The notes: a model not told the origin generated them from the sequence alone. 20,630 nt of DNA from a bacterium (GCA_025774205.1 JALGWK010000015.1:1-20630), one strand, 5' to 3'. Positions 1-8,964 are shown, numbered from the stretch's first letter. Numbers and translations: made by a program.

Positions 1-1904
1 GAGACGATGTGGATGCGGTGGTTGGTCACTACGATGTCCACCTTCTTCTCCCCGGGTCCCCAGGTCTGGGTGCGGGCCCGGATGGTGACTCCTTTGCCCA
101 CTACAGGTTTGTTCTTCACGACCGCCAGGATCCTCTCGCCGTCAGCCAGTTTGAGGCTGAAATCCGGAGTGGAGATAAAACCCCATTGGGGGCCCGACAC
201 CGCGGAGTTCACCGATTCCCTCAGAAGATGTTCCGCTTCCATGAGGGCCTGGGAGAGACTCTGACCGCATCGGTCGCAGCGGGCGCTGTGAGCGGTGTTC
301 CGGTGCTGGCAGGAGGGACAGATCCAGTGGAGCGGCCCGCCGCACTGAATGCAGGTGCCCCGCTCTTCCTGCTGACGTGTCCCGCAGGAGGGACAGTTCA
401 CAAACGGTTCTTTATCGGAGAGAGCCTGCACAGGCGGGTAGTAATCTTCGATCTCATCCAGCATGGACCCGGGCGGCACGTCGGTCTTACCCACATTGAC
501 CTCTGAATCCAGTTCGAGAAACTCCCGCCCTTCTTCATCTGCCCCGGAATGATCTGCCCCCCGAACCGTTTCCGCGATTACGGTGATCGCTTCAGCCACA
601 TCATCCCCGTCCACTCTATCCGCATCCTCACCCTCACCGGGCTGGGCCGGTTCATCCTCCGGTACGGGCGGCAGGGAGGCCACATCCTCGTCGGCCTCAT
701 CGCCGTAATGCTGGAACTGGAAATCCGAGATGATGGGGATGGAGGTGACCGGCGCCCGAACAGTCACTTCTCCATCATCGCTCTCATCCTCCGCTTCCTT
801 GCTCTGCTCATCCATGACAAACGTCGGCTGCGATTCCGGTTCAGGGAATCCCTCTATTTCAGGTCTCTCCTCTGGAGACCACGATTCGATCGCGTCGGCG
901 ACCGGTTCTGCCCCGTCCCGCTCAGTCGCCTCGATCCGACTGAGGGCGTTCTCGGCCTCCTGCCGTTCGAGCTCCGCCTCGACGGCTGCGATCTCCTCCT
1001 GCTCTTCCGGGGTTGCCACTCCCGCCGAGCGCAGGAAGTGGTAGTAGTGATAGCCGTCCTGGGTGCTCCGATCCATGTCCCGGATGGCCATGGAGACCTC
1101 TTTATCATCGACCTGGCGCACATTCCGGCTGTGACTGACGACGAGGGAGAGATCGGCGATCGAACAGATAACACGGGGGATGCCCCGGGCGTACTGATAG
1201 ATCTCCTTGACTGCCTCATCCGTGAAGAGCTTCGGGCCGGTGTAGCCGGCGACCTTTATCCGGTATTCCAGCATCCGTCCGGTATCAAGGAGATCCATGC
1301 TGTGAAGGAAGTAGCGGACCGGCAGGCGCTGGTAGAACTCGGGCAGCCTTTTCATCATGCCTTCAAGTTCACTCTGACCGCTGAAGATAAAGGTCAGCAG
1401 GAACGTGTCTCCGACAGTGTAGTTCAGCAGGACCCGGAACTCCTGGAGCAGTTCGGTTCTGTCGGCCAGCAGCTGCCCCTCATCGAGGATGAAGACGCAC
1501 CGCTCTCCCCGCTCGAACATCTCAATCAGGGTCTCCCGCAGCTGCAGCAGATTCTGGATCTTCTCGCCGCGGGATTCCCCGAAGCCGAGCTGACGGAGGA
1601 TCTCCCAGAGCATCTGATCGGGGGTCAGAGTCGGATGATCTATGAAGACGATCCGGTAGTTGTCCTCTGCCGAGGCGTTCAGATCCTTCTCCAGCCGCCG
1701 CAGTACACTGGTCTTGCCGTCACCGGGGTTCTCACTCACCATGAGGGCGCCACCCTTGTTGCCGGCGATGGCGTACTGCAGGCGCAGCATGCACTCCCGA
1801 TGCTGTTTGGAGAGGTAGAGCATATCGGGATCAGGTGTCAGCGTGAAGGGGGCTCGCTCGAAGCCCCAGAAATCGAGATAACTCTGATCCAGATGTTCGG
1901 CCAT
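1..1904 (-). CDS. ExeA/GspA-like AAA ATPase with double zinc ribbon, 3' end outside window
   Basis: I read 634 codons from ATG at 1904 with no stop before the window edge, so the C-terminus is missing. Residues 11-35 (FWGFERAPFTLTPDP) are the characteristic opening of ExeA/GspA-type AAA ATPases. A Walker A-like loop lies at 57-65 (SENPGDGKT, with Ser where the first Gly is usual), Walker B at 136-142 (CVFILDE) and a sensor-2-like GIPR at 241-244. Residues 300-495 are an acidic, low-complexity, probably disordered linker. Two zinc ribbons follow: Cys504/507/518/521 and Cys529/532/543/546. From about residue 575 a beta-rich stretch ending in VVTNHRIHIV resembles the start of a bacterial PH-like domain; that is inference. 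ExeA relatives drive secretin or pilus assembly or act in transposition, but no such genes are visible here and the substrate is unknown. The ATG is 2 nt after the dut stop, suggesting coupling. Confidence 0.85.
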   Translation of the reverse strand, partial: MAEHLDQSYLDFWGFERAPFTLTPDPDMLYLSKQHRECMLRLQYAIAGNKGGALMVSENPGDGKTSVLRRLEKDLNASAEDNYRIVFIDHPTLTPDQMLWEILRQLGFGESRGEKIQNLLQLRETLIEMFERGERCVFILDEGQLLADRTELLQEFRVLLNYTVGDTFLLTFIFSGQSELEGMMKRLPEFYQRLPVRYFLHSMDLLDTGRMLEYRIKVAGYTGPKLFTDEAVKEIYQYARGIPRVICSIADLSLVVSHSRNVRQVDDKEVSMAIRDMDRSTQDGYHYYHFLRSAGVATPEEQEEIAAVEAELERQEAENALSRIEATERDGAEPVADAIESWSPEERPEIEGFPEPESQPTFVMDEQSKEAEDESDDGEVTVRAPVTSIPIISDFQFQHYGDEADEDVASLPPVPEDEPAQPGEGEDADRVDGDDVAEAITVIAETVRGADHSGADEEGREFLELDSEVNVGKTDVPPGSMLDEIEDYYPPVQALSDKEPFVNCPSCGTRQQEERGTCIQCGGPLHWICPSCQHRNTAHSARCDRCGQSLSQALMEAEHLLRESVNSAVSGPQWGFISTPDFSLKLADGERILAVVKNKPVVGKGVTIRARTQTWGPGEKKVDIVVTNHRIHIV

Positions 1905-1906
1905 GG

Positions 1907-2371
1907 TCAGTGTCCTGTGGAGCCGAAGCCTCCGGCGCCGCGTCCCGTTTCCGGCAGTTGCCTGACCACCTCGATGGCTGCCCGGCAGACCGGGCTGATG
2001 ACCATCTGGGCGATCCGCATCCCGTCCTCCACGGTGAACGGCTGCCGACCGTGGTTCACTACAATTACTTTTACCTCACCCCGGTAGTCGCTGTCGACAG
2101 TTCCCGGTGAATTCGGCAGAGAAATCGCATGCCTGAGGGCCAGGCCGCTTCTCGGTCTCAGCTGTGCTTCATACCCTTCCGGCAGGGCCACGGAGAACCC
2201 GGTCGGGATCAGGGCCGTGCCGCCCGGTTCGATCGTGACGGGATCATCGAGGCGCGCCCGGACATCCATGCCTGCTGCTCCCGAACTCTCATAGGCGGGT
2301 AGAGGTCGGTCCTCATGATCGTCGAGCCATCGCAACTGCACCCTGACCGGCTCGATCCGATCACCGTTCAC
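1907..2371 (-). CDS. dut: dUTP diphosphatase (dUTPase)
   Basis: Hydrolyses dUTP to dUMP and pyrophosphate, keeping uracil out of DNA and supplying dUMP for thymidylate synthesis; cytosolic homotrimer. All five trimeric dUTPase motifs are visible in the 154-residue product: AAGMDVRA (about 32-39), PRSGLA (about 73-78), [11 protein letters not shown] with the catalytic Asp (about 89-99), RIAQMV (about 119-124) and the C-terminal lid [10 protein letters not shown] (about 143-152). Length is normal for the family. The start is GTG at 2371, overlapping the TGA of the upstream M16 peptidase gene as GTGA, with a GAGG Shine-Dalgarno element 7 nt upstream. This coupling to the peptidase and pnp resembles the pnp-peptidase-dut neighbourhood of several bacterial phyla. 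Confidence 0.96.
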   Translation of the reverse strand: MNGDRIEPVRVQLRWLDDHEDRPLPAYESSGAAGMDVRARLDDPVTIEPGGTALIPTGFSVALPEGYEAQLRPRSGLALRHAISLPNSPGTVDSDYRGEVKVIVVNHGRQPFTVEDGMRIAQMVISPVCRAAIEVVRQLPETGRGAGGFGSTGH

Positions 2372-3642
2372 GCAACGTCCTCTGTCGCGCCAAGGATGGT
2401 CGTGGTGGTTGGACCGGAGGTGAGGATGGTGTCGGCCATGCGCACCAGATCATCAACGCTCACCGCGTCCAGGTTCCGCAGGGTCTCTTCGATCGGATTG
2501 ATCCGGTCTTCGAAGAAGAGCCCCTTGGCCAGTCTCGACATCCGCGCGAACGTGCTCTCCAGAGCCAGCAGGATATGTCCCTTCACCTGTTCCCTGGAAC
2601 TATCCAGATCCTCTTCCGTAACCGAGTCGCCCGTTCTGATGGTTTCGATCTCACCATCGATCAGCTCGAGGGCGAGACGGGCGTTTTCCGGAGCGCAGGC
2701 CAGGTAGAAAGCCGCCAGTCCTGTCTCCTCATGGAAAGAGGTGGTACTGCTGATGTTGTAGACGAGACCTCTCTGCTCCCTCAGCGACTGGAAGAGCCGA
2801 CTGCTCATCCCGCCCCCGAGGAGGGTCATCAGGATCACCAGCGCGTACCGGTCGTCGTGGCGATATGGCAATCCGGGGGTGCCGAGGATAACGTGAACCT
2901 GCGAGATGTCCCTCTGGTACTTCGATTCACCTCCATTCGACACCGGTTCGCTCAGGATCCGCGAGCCGGATTTGTCCGAATGGAGGGTGAAGGTCTGCTC
3001 GACAAGATCAACAACCCTTTCGTGCTCGAGTGAACCGGTCGCCGCGACAAGCAGGTTACCGTTCCGGTACCTGGTGTCGATGAACGAGCGGAGATCATCC
3101 ACCGAAAGTCCGCTGACACTCTCCTCGAATCCGAGCACCGGATGGGCCAGCGGATGCGATCCGTAGTGATCCATCAGGAAGAGTTCGTGAACCCAGTCGT
3201 CCGGGGTGTCGAAGGATGTCTTGATCTCCTCCAGGACCACCTGCTTCTCCCGTTCCAGCTCCACGGGATCGAGCTTCGGGTGCTGAATCATGTCGCCCAG
3301 CACATCGACTGCCACCGGCAGATGCTCGTCCAGGATATGTGCGTAGTAACAGGTATGATCCTTGGAGGTGAAGGCGTTGAGATAGCCGCCTTTTCGCTCC
3401 AGTTCATACGCGATATCGAACGCCGAGCGGTTCTCGGAACCCTTGAAGAACATGTGCTCAAGGAAATGGGCGGTGCCCTCGCAACCTGCTGTCTCGTCGC
3501 GGGACCCCGCCCTGCTCCATACACCGAACGCTACCGATCTCACGTGAGACAGCGTCTCGGTGACGACCGTCAGGCCATTCCCGAGTTCCGTGAGCCGGTA
3601 GTGATCGGTGGACAAACTGTTGCCACTGCCGCTGTCAGACAT
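2368..3642 (-). CDS. M16-family zinc metallopeptidase (processing-peptidase-like)
   Basis: 424 residues, the usual size of single-unit M16B peptidases (PepR/MlpA, mitochondrial processing peptidase beta-like). The inverted zinc motif HFLEH is at residues 59-63 (His59, Glu62, His63), and the third ligand is probably Glu138 or Glu139 in VVLEEIK, at the expected spacing. The N-terminal [14 protein letters not shown] strand and the C-terminal half with RGLVYNISS (the R/Y pair that closes on substrate in the family) are present, so it looks catalytically competent. No signal peptide is seen, so it is likely cytosolic, degrading peptides. It begins with ATG 6 nt after the pnp TAG; the Shine-Dalgarno is weak, which suggests coupled translation. 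It overlaps dut by 4 nt. The exact substrate cannot be told from sequence. Confidence 0.93.
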   Translation of the reverse strand: MSDSGSGNSLSTDHYRLTELGNGLTVVTETLSHVRSVAFGVWSRAGSRDETAGCEGTAHFLEHMFFKGSENRSAFDIAYELERKGGYLNAFTSKDHTCYYAHILDEHLPVAVDVLGDMIQHPKLDPVELEREKQVVLEEIKTSFDTPDDWVHELFLMDHYGSHPLAHPVLGFEESVSGLSVDDLRSFIDTRYRNGNLLVAATGSLEHERVVDLVEQTFTLHSDKSGSRILSEPVSNGGESKYQRDISQVHVILGTPGLPYRHDDRYALVILMTLLGGGMSSRLFQSLREQRGLVYNISSTTSFHEETGLAAFYLACAPENARLALELIDGEIETIRTGDSVTEEDLDSSREQVKGHILLALESTFARMSRLAKGLFFEDRINPIEETLRNLDAVSVDDLVRMADTILTSGPTTTTILGATEDVA

Positions 3643-3648
3643 CAGCGA

Positions 3649-5769
3649 CTACCGCGGCACCTTCTGGATCCAGACGCTTTCCTCGTCCAGCTCCTCGATG
3701 GCCGCCTTCAGGCTCAGCTTGATCTTGCCGTTGTCATCGGTCCCGATGCACTTCACCCGGACCTTGTCCCCTTCCCGCAGTACGTCCTCTACCTCATTGA
3801 CGCGGCCAGCCGCGAGTTCGGAGATGTGACAGAGGCCATCCTTGCCCGGCATGATCTCGATGAACGCGCCGAACTTCACCACCGTCCGGACGGTTCCCTG
3901 GTAGATCTTGCCCGGTTCGGCTTCCTCGACGAGGGCCGACACCATGGCGAAGGCCTGTTCGCAGGCGTCCTTGTCGACGCTCGCGATGGTGACCAGTCCG
4001 TCGTTGTCGATGTCGATCTTGGCGCCGGTCGATTCCTGGATCGAACGGATCACCTTGCCGCCCGGGCCGATCACCTCACCTATCTTGGAGGGGTTGATCT
4101 TGAGACTGATGATGCGCGGAGCCTTCTCGTTCAGCTCGGTCCTCGGTGTCTCGAGGGCGCTCTTCATCGAATCGAGAATGCTTACGCGGGCTTCACGGGC
4201 GCGATCGAGCGCCACCGCCAGAAGATCACGGGAGACCCCGTCGATCTTTATGTCCATCTGGATCGACGTGATACCGCCGCGGGTACCAGCGACTTTGAAG
4301 TCCATATCACCAAGGTGATCCTCCGTACCGGTGATATCGGTCAGGATGACATCCTTGTCGCCCTCGTGGATCAGACCCATGGCAATCCCGGCCACCGCTT
4401 CCTTGATCGGAACTCCGGTGTCCATCAGCGAGAGCGAACCGGCGCAGACCGTCGCCATGCTGGAGGAACCGTTCGATTCCAGGATGTCACTCACGATGCG
4501 GATGGTGTAGGGGAAGAACTCCTCCGTCGGAATCACGGGGCGGAGCGCCCGCTCTGCCAGCATTCCATGACCGATATCCCGGCGACTGGGCCCTCTGACC
4601 GGCCGCACTTCGCCGACGCTGAAGGAGGGGAAGTTGTAGTGGAGCATGTAAGACTTCCACGATTCCCCTTCCAGCTCATCCATCCGCTGTTCGTCCTGCT
4701 TCGTTCCGAGAGTGGTCACGGTCAGAGCCTGAGTCTCACCCCGGGTGAAGAGTGCTGAACCATGGGTCTCCGGCAGGACCGAGACCTCACAGGTGATGTC
4801 CCGGATATCTTCCGGCTGCCGACCGTCATGGCGCTTGCCTGACTCGAGGATGACCTTGCGCATCTCCTCACTCTGGATGTCGTGGGTTACGTCGTAGACG
4901 TACCGCTGCTGGTCGGCGAATTCCTCTTCGGTCTCCTGCCGGACGAGAGCGAGCACATCATCCATGGCCTCTTCTCGCTCATGTTTCCCGTCGAGCTGGC
5001 TGCCTGCGACGATCTTCTCGCGGGCGATGTCATTCACCTTTGCGACGAACTCATCTGAGGCGGTGATTTTTTCATAGTCCTGCTTCGGCTTACCGACTTC
5101 CGCTTTCAGTTCGTCGATCATCGCAACGATCGGCTTGACGTGCTCATGGGCGAACTCGAGCGCCCCGACCATGTCGGCCTCGGTAGCCATTGAGGCGCCT
5201 CCCTCCACCATCACGATGCTGTCAGCCGAACCGGCGACGACGAGCTCGATATCGCTCTCTTTCATCTGGGTTCTGGTCGGGTTGATCACCAGTTCACCTT
5301 CAATGCGACCGACCCGTACTCCGGCGATCGTTTTGGCGAAAGGGATATCCGAGATGTTCAGGGACGCGCTGGCCCCGATCAAACCCAGGAAATCGGCGTC
5401 ATTCTCGCAGTCGGAGCTGATGATGCTCACGAACACCTGGACGTCGTTGCGGTAATCACCCGGAAAGAGCGGTCGGATCGACCGGTCGATCTGCCGGGCA
5501 CTGACGATCTCCCTCTCACGCGGCGGACCTTCCCGCTTGAAGAAACCACCCGGGATCCGGCCCGTGGCATACCACTTGGCCCGGTATTCCACCATCAGAG
5601 GGAAATAGGGTATGTCTTTCGGCTTCTTTGTCGCGGTGGCTGTCACCAGAACAACAGTCCCCCCGTACTGGACCCAGACCGCCCCGTTCGCCTGGCGGGC
5701 GACCTTGCCGGTCTCGAGACTGAGGACTCTGCCACCAATGGATATTTCCTTCTTCACTATCATTATCAT
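3649..5769 (-). CDS. pnp: Polyribonucleotide nucleotidyltransferase (PNPase)
   Basis: Phosphorolytic 3'-5' exoribonuclease that degrades mRNA and can add 3' tails, often within a degradosome; trimeric ring. The 706-residue protein has the full architecture: a first RNase PH domain (with FFKREG and RSIRPLFP), the alpha-helical domain, a second RNase PH domain starting near GKRHDGRQPEDIRDI with the catalytic acidic region GDMDFKVAGT, a KH domain with the IGPGGKVIR loop (about 552-612) and a C-terminal S1 domain (about 620-690). No domain is missing. The start is the first of two close ATGs (ATG ATA ATG ATA GTG); the second would also be acceptable. It lies 52 nt downstream of rpsO, the classical rpsO-pnp arrangement, with a hairpin in the gap that may be a processing or autoregulatory site. 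Confidence 0.98.
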   Translation of the reverse strand: MIMIVKKEISIGGRVLSLETGKVARQANGAVWVQYGGTVVLVTATATKKPKDIPYFPLMVEYRAKWYATGRIPGGFFKREGPPREREIVSARQIDRSIRPLFPGDYRNDVQVFVSIISSDCENDADFLGLIGASASLNISDIPFAKTIAGVRVGRIEGELVINPTRTQMKESDIELVVAGSADSIVMVEGGASMATEADMVGALEFAHEHVKPIVAMIDELKAEVGKPKQDYEKITASDEFVAKVNDIAREKIVAGSQLDGKHEREEAMDDVLALVRQETEEEFADQQRYVYDVTHDIQSEEMRKVILESGKRHDGRQPEDIRDITCEVSVLPETHGSALFTRGETQALTVTTLGTKQDEQRMDELEGESWKSYMLHYNFPSFSVGEVRPVRGPSRRDIGHGMLAERALRPVIPTEEFFPYTIRIVSDILESNGSSSMATVCAGSLSLMDTGVPIKEAVAGIAMGLIHEGDKDVILTDITGTEDHLGDMDFKVAGTRGGITSIQMDIKIDGVSRDLLAVALDRAREARVSILDSMKSALETPRTELNEKAPRIISLKINPSKIGEVIGPGGKVIRSIQESTGAKIDIDNDGLVTIASVDKDACEQAFAMVSALVEEAEPGKIYQGTVRTVVKFGAFIEIMPGKDGLCHISELAAGRVNEVEDVLREGDKVRVKCIGTDDNGKIKLSLKAAIEELDEESVWIQKVPR

Positions 5770-5784
5770 CTGCTCTCTTTGCGT

Positions 5785-5820
5785 CCGTTAACGGGCAGGG
5801 CCTTCCTGCCGCGGTAACCG
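5785..5820 (-). promoter_or_regulatory. Hairpin in rpsO-pnp intergenic leader
   Basis: The 52-nt gap between rpsO and pnp can fold on the minus strand. The core is GGCAGG (5810-5805) paired with CCTGCC (5799-5794) around a 5-nt loop, with an outer GTTA (5818-5815) paired with TAAC (5790-5787). No U-run follows, so it is not a convincing terminator. In Escherichia coli the rpsO-pnp leader carries an RNase III-cleaved hairpin through which PNPase represses itself. By position and shape this hairpin could do the same, but that is inference. Confidence 0.4.
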
Positions 5821-5821
5821 G

Positions 5822-6091
5822 CTACTTTCTCAGACCCAGCTCTACCAGCAGGGCCTTGTACTTCTCCCGGTCTTTCCGATTGAGGTAATCCAGGAGCCTT
5901 CGGCGCTGCCCCACCAGTTTGAGGAGTCCACGCCGACTTGCGTGGTCCTTCGTGTGCAGCTTCAAATGTTCCGTGAGATAGGTGATACGCTCGGTGAGGA
6001 GCGCGATCTGCACCTCGGATGAACCCGTGTCGTTTCCGTCACGTCCGAATTTCTCAACCAGAACAGCCTTATCCTCTTTCTTGAGTGTCAC
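5822..6091 (-). CDS. rpsO: 30S ribosomal protein S15
   Basis: An 89-residue product of exact family length. It binds the central domain of 16S rRNA (helices h20-h22) early in 30S assembly. Recognisable S15 segments are [24 protein letters not shown] in two consecutive stretches, DHASRRGLL, and the C-terminal [12 protein letters not shown]. The start is GTG at 6091, directly abutting the ribF stop (TGAGTG), with a strong Shine-Dalgarno 8 nt upstream inside the ribF coding sequence. S15 often represses its own translation by binding its leader, but here the would-be leader is ribF coding sequence and I see no clear S15 mimic fold. It is followed by pnp, the usual neighbour. Confidence 0.98.
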   Translation of the reverse strand: MTLKKEDKAVLVEKFGRDGNDTGSSEVQIALLTERITYLTEHLKLHTKDHASRRGLLKLVGQRRRLLDYLNRKDREKYKALLVELGLRK

Positions 6092-7030
6092 TCAGTGTTC
6101 CTCCTCTTCAAAGATGCTTCTTGTTTCTGCTACGTCGCTCTCTATCTGCTTCACGAGGGATTCAACTCCGTCGAAAGCACGTTCATCACGGATCCTCTGA
6201 TGGAAGCGGACCTCCACCGATTCACCGTAGATATCCTCATTGAAATCCAGGATGTGCACCTCGATGGTGCGCGATCCGGAACCAAATGTCGGCCGCACCC
6301 CCACACTGCAGGCTCCGGCGTAGACCCGGTCCCGCACTATCGTGCGGACCGCGTAGATACCATCTCCCGGCAGGCACTTCTCGGGCAGCGGCAGGGCGAT
6401 GTTCGCGGTCGGCCAGCCGATCTCACGACCCCGCTGTTCTCCCTTCTCGACCAGCCCTTTCATGTCGTAGGGACGGCCGAGCAGTTTCCCGGCTTTATCG
6501 ACTGCGCCTTCTTTGAGCAGGTTGCGGATCAGGGTACTCGTGATCGGATTACCGTTATCACGTACAGCCTCGACCACTTCGAGATCGAAACCATGTTCCG
6601 GGGCCATCTGCCGCAGCAGCTCCGGACGTCCCCGCCTGCCCTTGCCGAACGCGTGGTCGTGTCCGAGCACGAGGAACCTGACTCCGATGGCTTCCTTCAG
6701 GATTCCGATGACGAAGTCCTCAGCCTCCATCTCGCTCAGTTTCCGGTTGAAAGGAAGGATCACCACGGCATCGAGACCGATGCTCTCCAGCAGAGGTATC
6801 TTCTCCTCCCGCGATGTCAGCAACGGCGGCGCCGTTCCCGGGGCGATCACCTGTTGCGGATGCGGTTCGAAGGTCACCAGTACTCCTGAACCGCCGATCT
6901 CCTTCGCCCTGGCATTCACCCGACCGAGCAGCTGCTGATGTCCGCGATGGATCCCGTCGAAGGCTCCTATCGTTGCGACCGGTTTCACCATTCCGTCAGG
7001 CAATCCATCCAGACCGAGGTACACCTCCAT
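6092..7030 (-). CDS. ribF: Bifunctional riboflavin kinase / FAD synthetase
   Basis: Phosphorylates riboflavin to FMN and adenylylates FMN to FAD. The 312-residue length fits bacterial RibF. The N-terminal nucleotidyltransferase domain carries GAFDGIHRGH (about 22-31), LGHDHAFGKGRRG and STLIRNLL. The C-terminal flavokinase domain carries GREIGWPTANI, GDGIYAV and the IEVHILDFNEDIYG stretch with its conserved acidic residues. The ATG at 7030 has a strong purine-rich GGGGAGGGGAG site about 7 nt upstream and begins 3 nt after the truB TGA. The C-terminus ends in a Glu run whose codons double as the Shine-Dalgarno of rpsO. A truB-ribF-rpsO order is common in bacteria. Confidence 0.97.
   Translation of the reverse strand: MEVYLGLDGLPDGMVKPVATIGAFDGIHRGHQQLLGRVNARAKEIGGSGVLVTFEPHPQQVIAPGTAPPLLTSREEKIPLLESIGLDAVVILPFNRKLSEMEAEDFVIGILKEAIGVRFLVLGHDHAFGKGRRGRPELLRQMAPEHGFDLEVVEAVRDNGNPITSTLIRNLLKEGAVDKAGKLLGRPYDMKGLVEKGEQRGREIGWPTANIALPLPEKCLPGDGIYAVRTIVRDRVYAGACSVGVRPTFGSGSRTIEVHILDFNEDIYGESVEVRFHQRIRDERAFDGVESLVKQIESDVAETRSIFEEEEH
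6100..6106 (-). promoter_or_regulatory. Ribosome binding site for rpsO, inside ribF
   Basis: The minus strand reads GAGGAGG, 8 nt before the rpsO GTG. It is encoded by the run of Glu codons that ends ribF (FEEEEH). It decides the GTG start of rpsO and provides a strong entry site for a ribosomal protein that must be made in far greater amount than RibF. Confidence 0.75.
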
Positions 7031-7033
7031 CTA

Positions 7034-7969
7034 TCAGCTCCCCTCCCCTGCCGCCGTGATAAGGACCGTTCGCGGCTGGAACAGTCCTTCACTGCCAACG
7101 ACGACGAGTCGTCCCACCGCCACCAGTTGCTCCCGACATACGATCCCGACATGGGAAAACTCCGCTGCGTGCCTCACGCTGTCGGCCGGGAGCCGCATTT
7201 CATTGCCGTGCTGGAGATGCTTCGCCTGTGCCGGAGTCACCTCGATCTGGATATCCCCGGGCAGCAGTTCGGTCATCGGTCGGATCCATTCCCGCACGTA
7301 CCCTTCACCTTCTGGTCGAGCCAGCGGGAAGGCGTCCTCCACAGAGAACGGGCCGATCCCGGTCCGTCTCAATTCTGTCAGGTGACCACCCACCCCCAGG
7401 TCTCCACCGATATCGCGTGCCAGCGCTCTGAGGTACGTACCGGTGCCCACGACCGCCCGGAAGGTGACATCGGGAGGCGTGAATCCGATCATGTCCAGCT
7501 CGTGGATGGTGATGTCCCTCGCTTCGAGTACCGGGGCTTCTCCGCGTCTTGCCATCCGGTAGGCCGGCTCTCCCTCGATCTTTATCGCCGAGTATCTGGG
7601 CGGCACCTGCTCCACCTCTCCGATCCATTCCTGGAATGCATCGGAGATCCCGCTCGCCGTCAGTGATGCCACCGCTTCAGCGTCTTTCTCTTCGATGGCC
7701 GTGCCGGTCAGGTCACAGGTGTCGGTGGTGATCCCCAACCTCATGACACCGGAGTACGATTTCCGATAATCCTCCAGATAGCGCATCAGTCTCGTGGCCT
7801 TGCCGATGAGCAGGATCAGCAATCCAGTCGAGAACGGATCGAGTGTTCCGGCGTGTCCGACCTTGGTACCCTTCAGGGCCTTGCGGACCCACCTGACCGC
7901 GTCGAATGAACTCCAGCCTTCAGGCTTGTCGACCAGGACAAACCCGTCTTTGATCGGTTCGTCGTTCAT
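7034..7969 (-). CDS. truB: tRNA pseudouridine(55) synthase
   Basis: Isomerises U55 to pseudouridine in the T-loop of tRNAs. The 311-residue product opens with DGFVLVDKPEGWSSFDAV and holds the catalytic motif HAGTLDPFSTGLL with Asp44 as the nucleophile. Other family blocks are KSYSGVMRLGITTDTCDLTG, read here in short stretches, then RYSAIKIEGEPAYRMAR and GTYLRALARDIG. The C-terminal part (GDIQIEVTPAQAKHLQHG onward) fits the PUA-like RNA-binding tail. The ATG at 7969 shares one base with the nrnA stop (TAATG), indicating termination-reinitiation coupling. Confidence 0.97.
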   Translation of the reverse strand: MNDEPIKDGFVLVDKPEGWSSFDAVRWVRKALKGTKVGHAGTLDPFSTGLLILLIGKATRLMRYLEDYRKSYSGVMRLGITTDTCDLTGTAIEEKDAEAVASLTASGISDAFQEWIGEVEQVPPRYSAIKIEGEPAYRMARRGEAPVLEARDITIHELDMIGFTPPDVTFRAVVGTGTYLRALARDIGGDLGVGGHLTELRRTGIGPFSVEDAFPLARPEGEGYVREWIRPMTELLPGDIQIEVTPAQAKHLQHGNEMRLPADSVRHAAEFSHVGIVCREQLVAVGRLVVVGSEGLFQPRTVLITAAGEGS

Positions 7970-8964
7970 TACAGGCGCTTCTCCACTACAGCCAGGAGCC
8001 TCTCCCTGGTCTCATCCAGGGTTCCCTTGAGGGTGCATCCGGCCGCGCCGGCGTGTCCACCGCCTCCCAGTGACTCGGCGATTTTCTGAACGTTCACGCC
8101 ACCCCTCGATCGAAGGCTGGCGCGGCAGGTGTCGGGAGTGGTTTCACGCAGGAATATCCCGACTTCCACATCCGCCACCTGGATGGTGTAATCGACGATC
8201 CCCTCGGTATCCATCTCCCCTTCCGGCCAGAGGGCTTTCGCGTTCCCGGCCGGCAGGGTCATCACGCAGGTCCGCCCCCCATGGTGCAGGTCCATCGTGC
8301 CGAGGAGGTAGCCGAGGAGTCGGTAGAAGTTGAGAGCACGCTGATGATAGATCCGGTCGGCAACCCGTGACGGAGTAGCTCCCGCTTCAACCAGACTTCC
8401 GGCGGCCCGCAGGCTGTCAACGTTGGTATTGGAATACTGGAAACAGCCGGTGTCGGTGAGCACTCCGGCAAACAGCTGATCCGCGGCCTGGGGAGTCAGG
8501 TCGACGTCGAGTGATTCAGCGATCTCCAGAACCAGCTCCGCCGCTGATGACCGTGTCGGGTCTATGATCACGATATCACCGAAACCATCGTTGCTGACGT
8601 GGTGGTCGACATTAACGATGACCGGGTTCTGACCGGACCGCCCCTGGTACCACTCCAGCACGCTGCCGATCCGCTCACGCTCGGAGGCATCGAGATAGAC
8701 GATCATCTCGAAGGCACCGTCCGTCATTATCTCCTCGAGATCGGGATCACTCACCAGCCTGACAGGCCGGTCGATGAGGAAACGGTACTTCGGAGGGATC
8801 TCGTCATTGAGCACGATCTCCACTTTCTTGCCGAGCTTCTCCAGGATCGCCCTCATACCCAGAACAGATCCGACGGCATCACCGTCGGGATTGATATGAG
8901 TGGTCACAATGACCTTCTCAACCTGTTCGAGCGCTGTCCTGAATTCGTTGATGCTTTCAGTCAT
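7969..8964 (-). CDS. nrnA: DHH/DHHA1 phosphoesterase, NrnA-type oligoribonuclease / pAp phosphatase
   Basis: By homology to NrnA this enzyme degrades nano-RNAs of 2-5 nt and can dephosphorylate 3'-phosphoadenosine 5'-phosphate. The 331-residue protein shows the DHH-family metal motifs: THINPDGDAVGS (His23, Asp27, Asp29), an internal acidic site VYLDAS (Asp92), and NVDHHVSN (Asp120, His121, His122). The C-terminal DHHA1 signature GGGGHAGAAGC (about 300-310) binds substrate. Its placement between rbfA and truB is the standard one for this subgroup in many bacteria. The ATG lies 8 nt inside the end of rbfA. The split between oligoribonuclease and pAp activity cannot be settled by reading. Confidence 0.93.
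   Translation of the reverse strand: MTESINEFRTALEQVEKVIVTTHINPDGDAVGSVLGMRAILEKLGKKVEIVLNDEIPPKYRFLIDRPVRLVSDPDLEEIMTDGAFEMIVYLDASERERIGSVLEWYQGRSGQNPVIVNVDHHVSNDGFGDIVIIDPTRSSAAELVLEIAESLDVDLTPQAADQLFAGVLTDTGCFQYSNTNVDSLRAAGSLVEAGATPSRVADRIYHQRALNFYRLLGYLLGTMDLHHGGRTCVMTLPAGNAKALWPEGEMDTEGIVDYTIQVADVEVGIFLRETTPDTCRASLRSRGGVNVQKIAESLGGGGHAGAAGCTLKGTLDETRERLLAVVEKRL

Noticed and set aside
549-2087. Long plus-strand open frame of 512 codons
   Set aside because: It is antisense to the ExeA-like ATPase and the end of dut, has no recognisable family and simply mirrors a GC-rich coding strand.
3142-4758. Plus-strand open frame of 538 codons
   Set aside because: Antisense to pnp and the M16 peptidase, both of which are certain by motif; the composition is that of a shadow frame.
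5785-5820. Intrinsic terminator after rpsO
   Set aside because: No U-run follows the hairpin on the minus strand, and pnp follows immediately.
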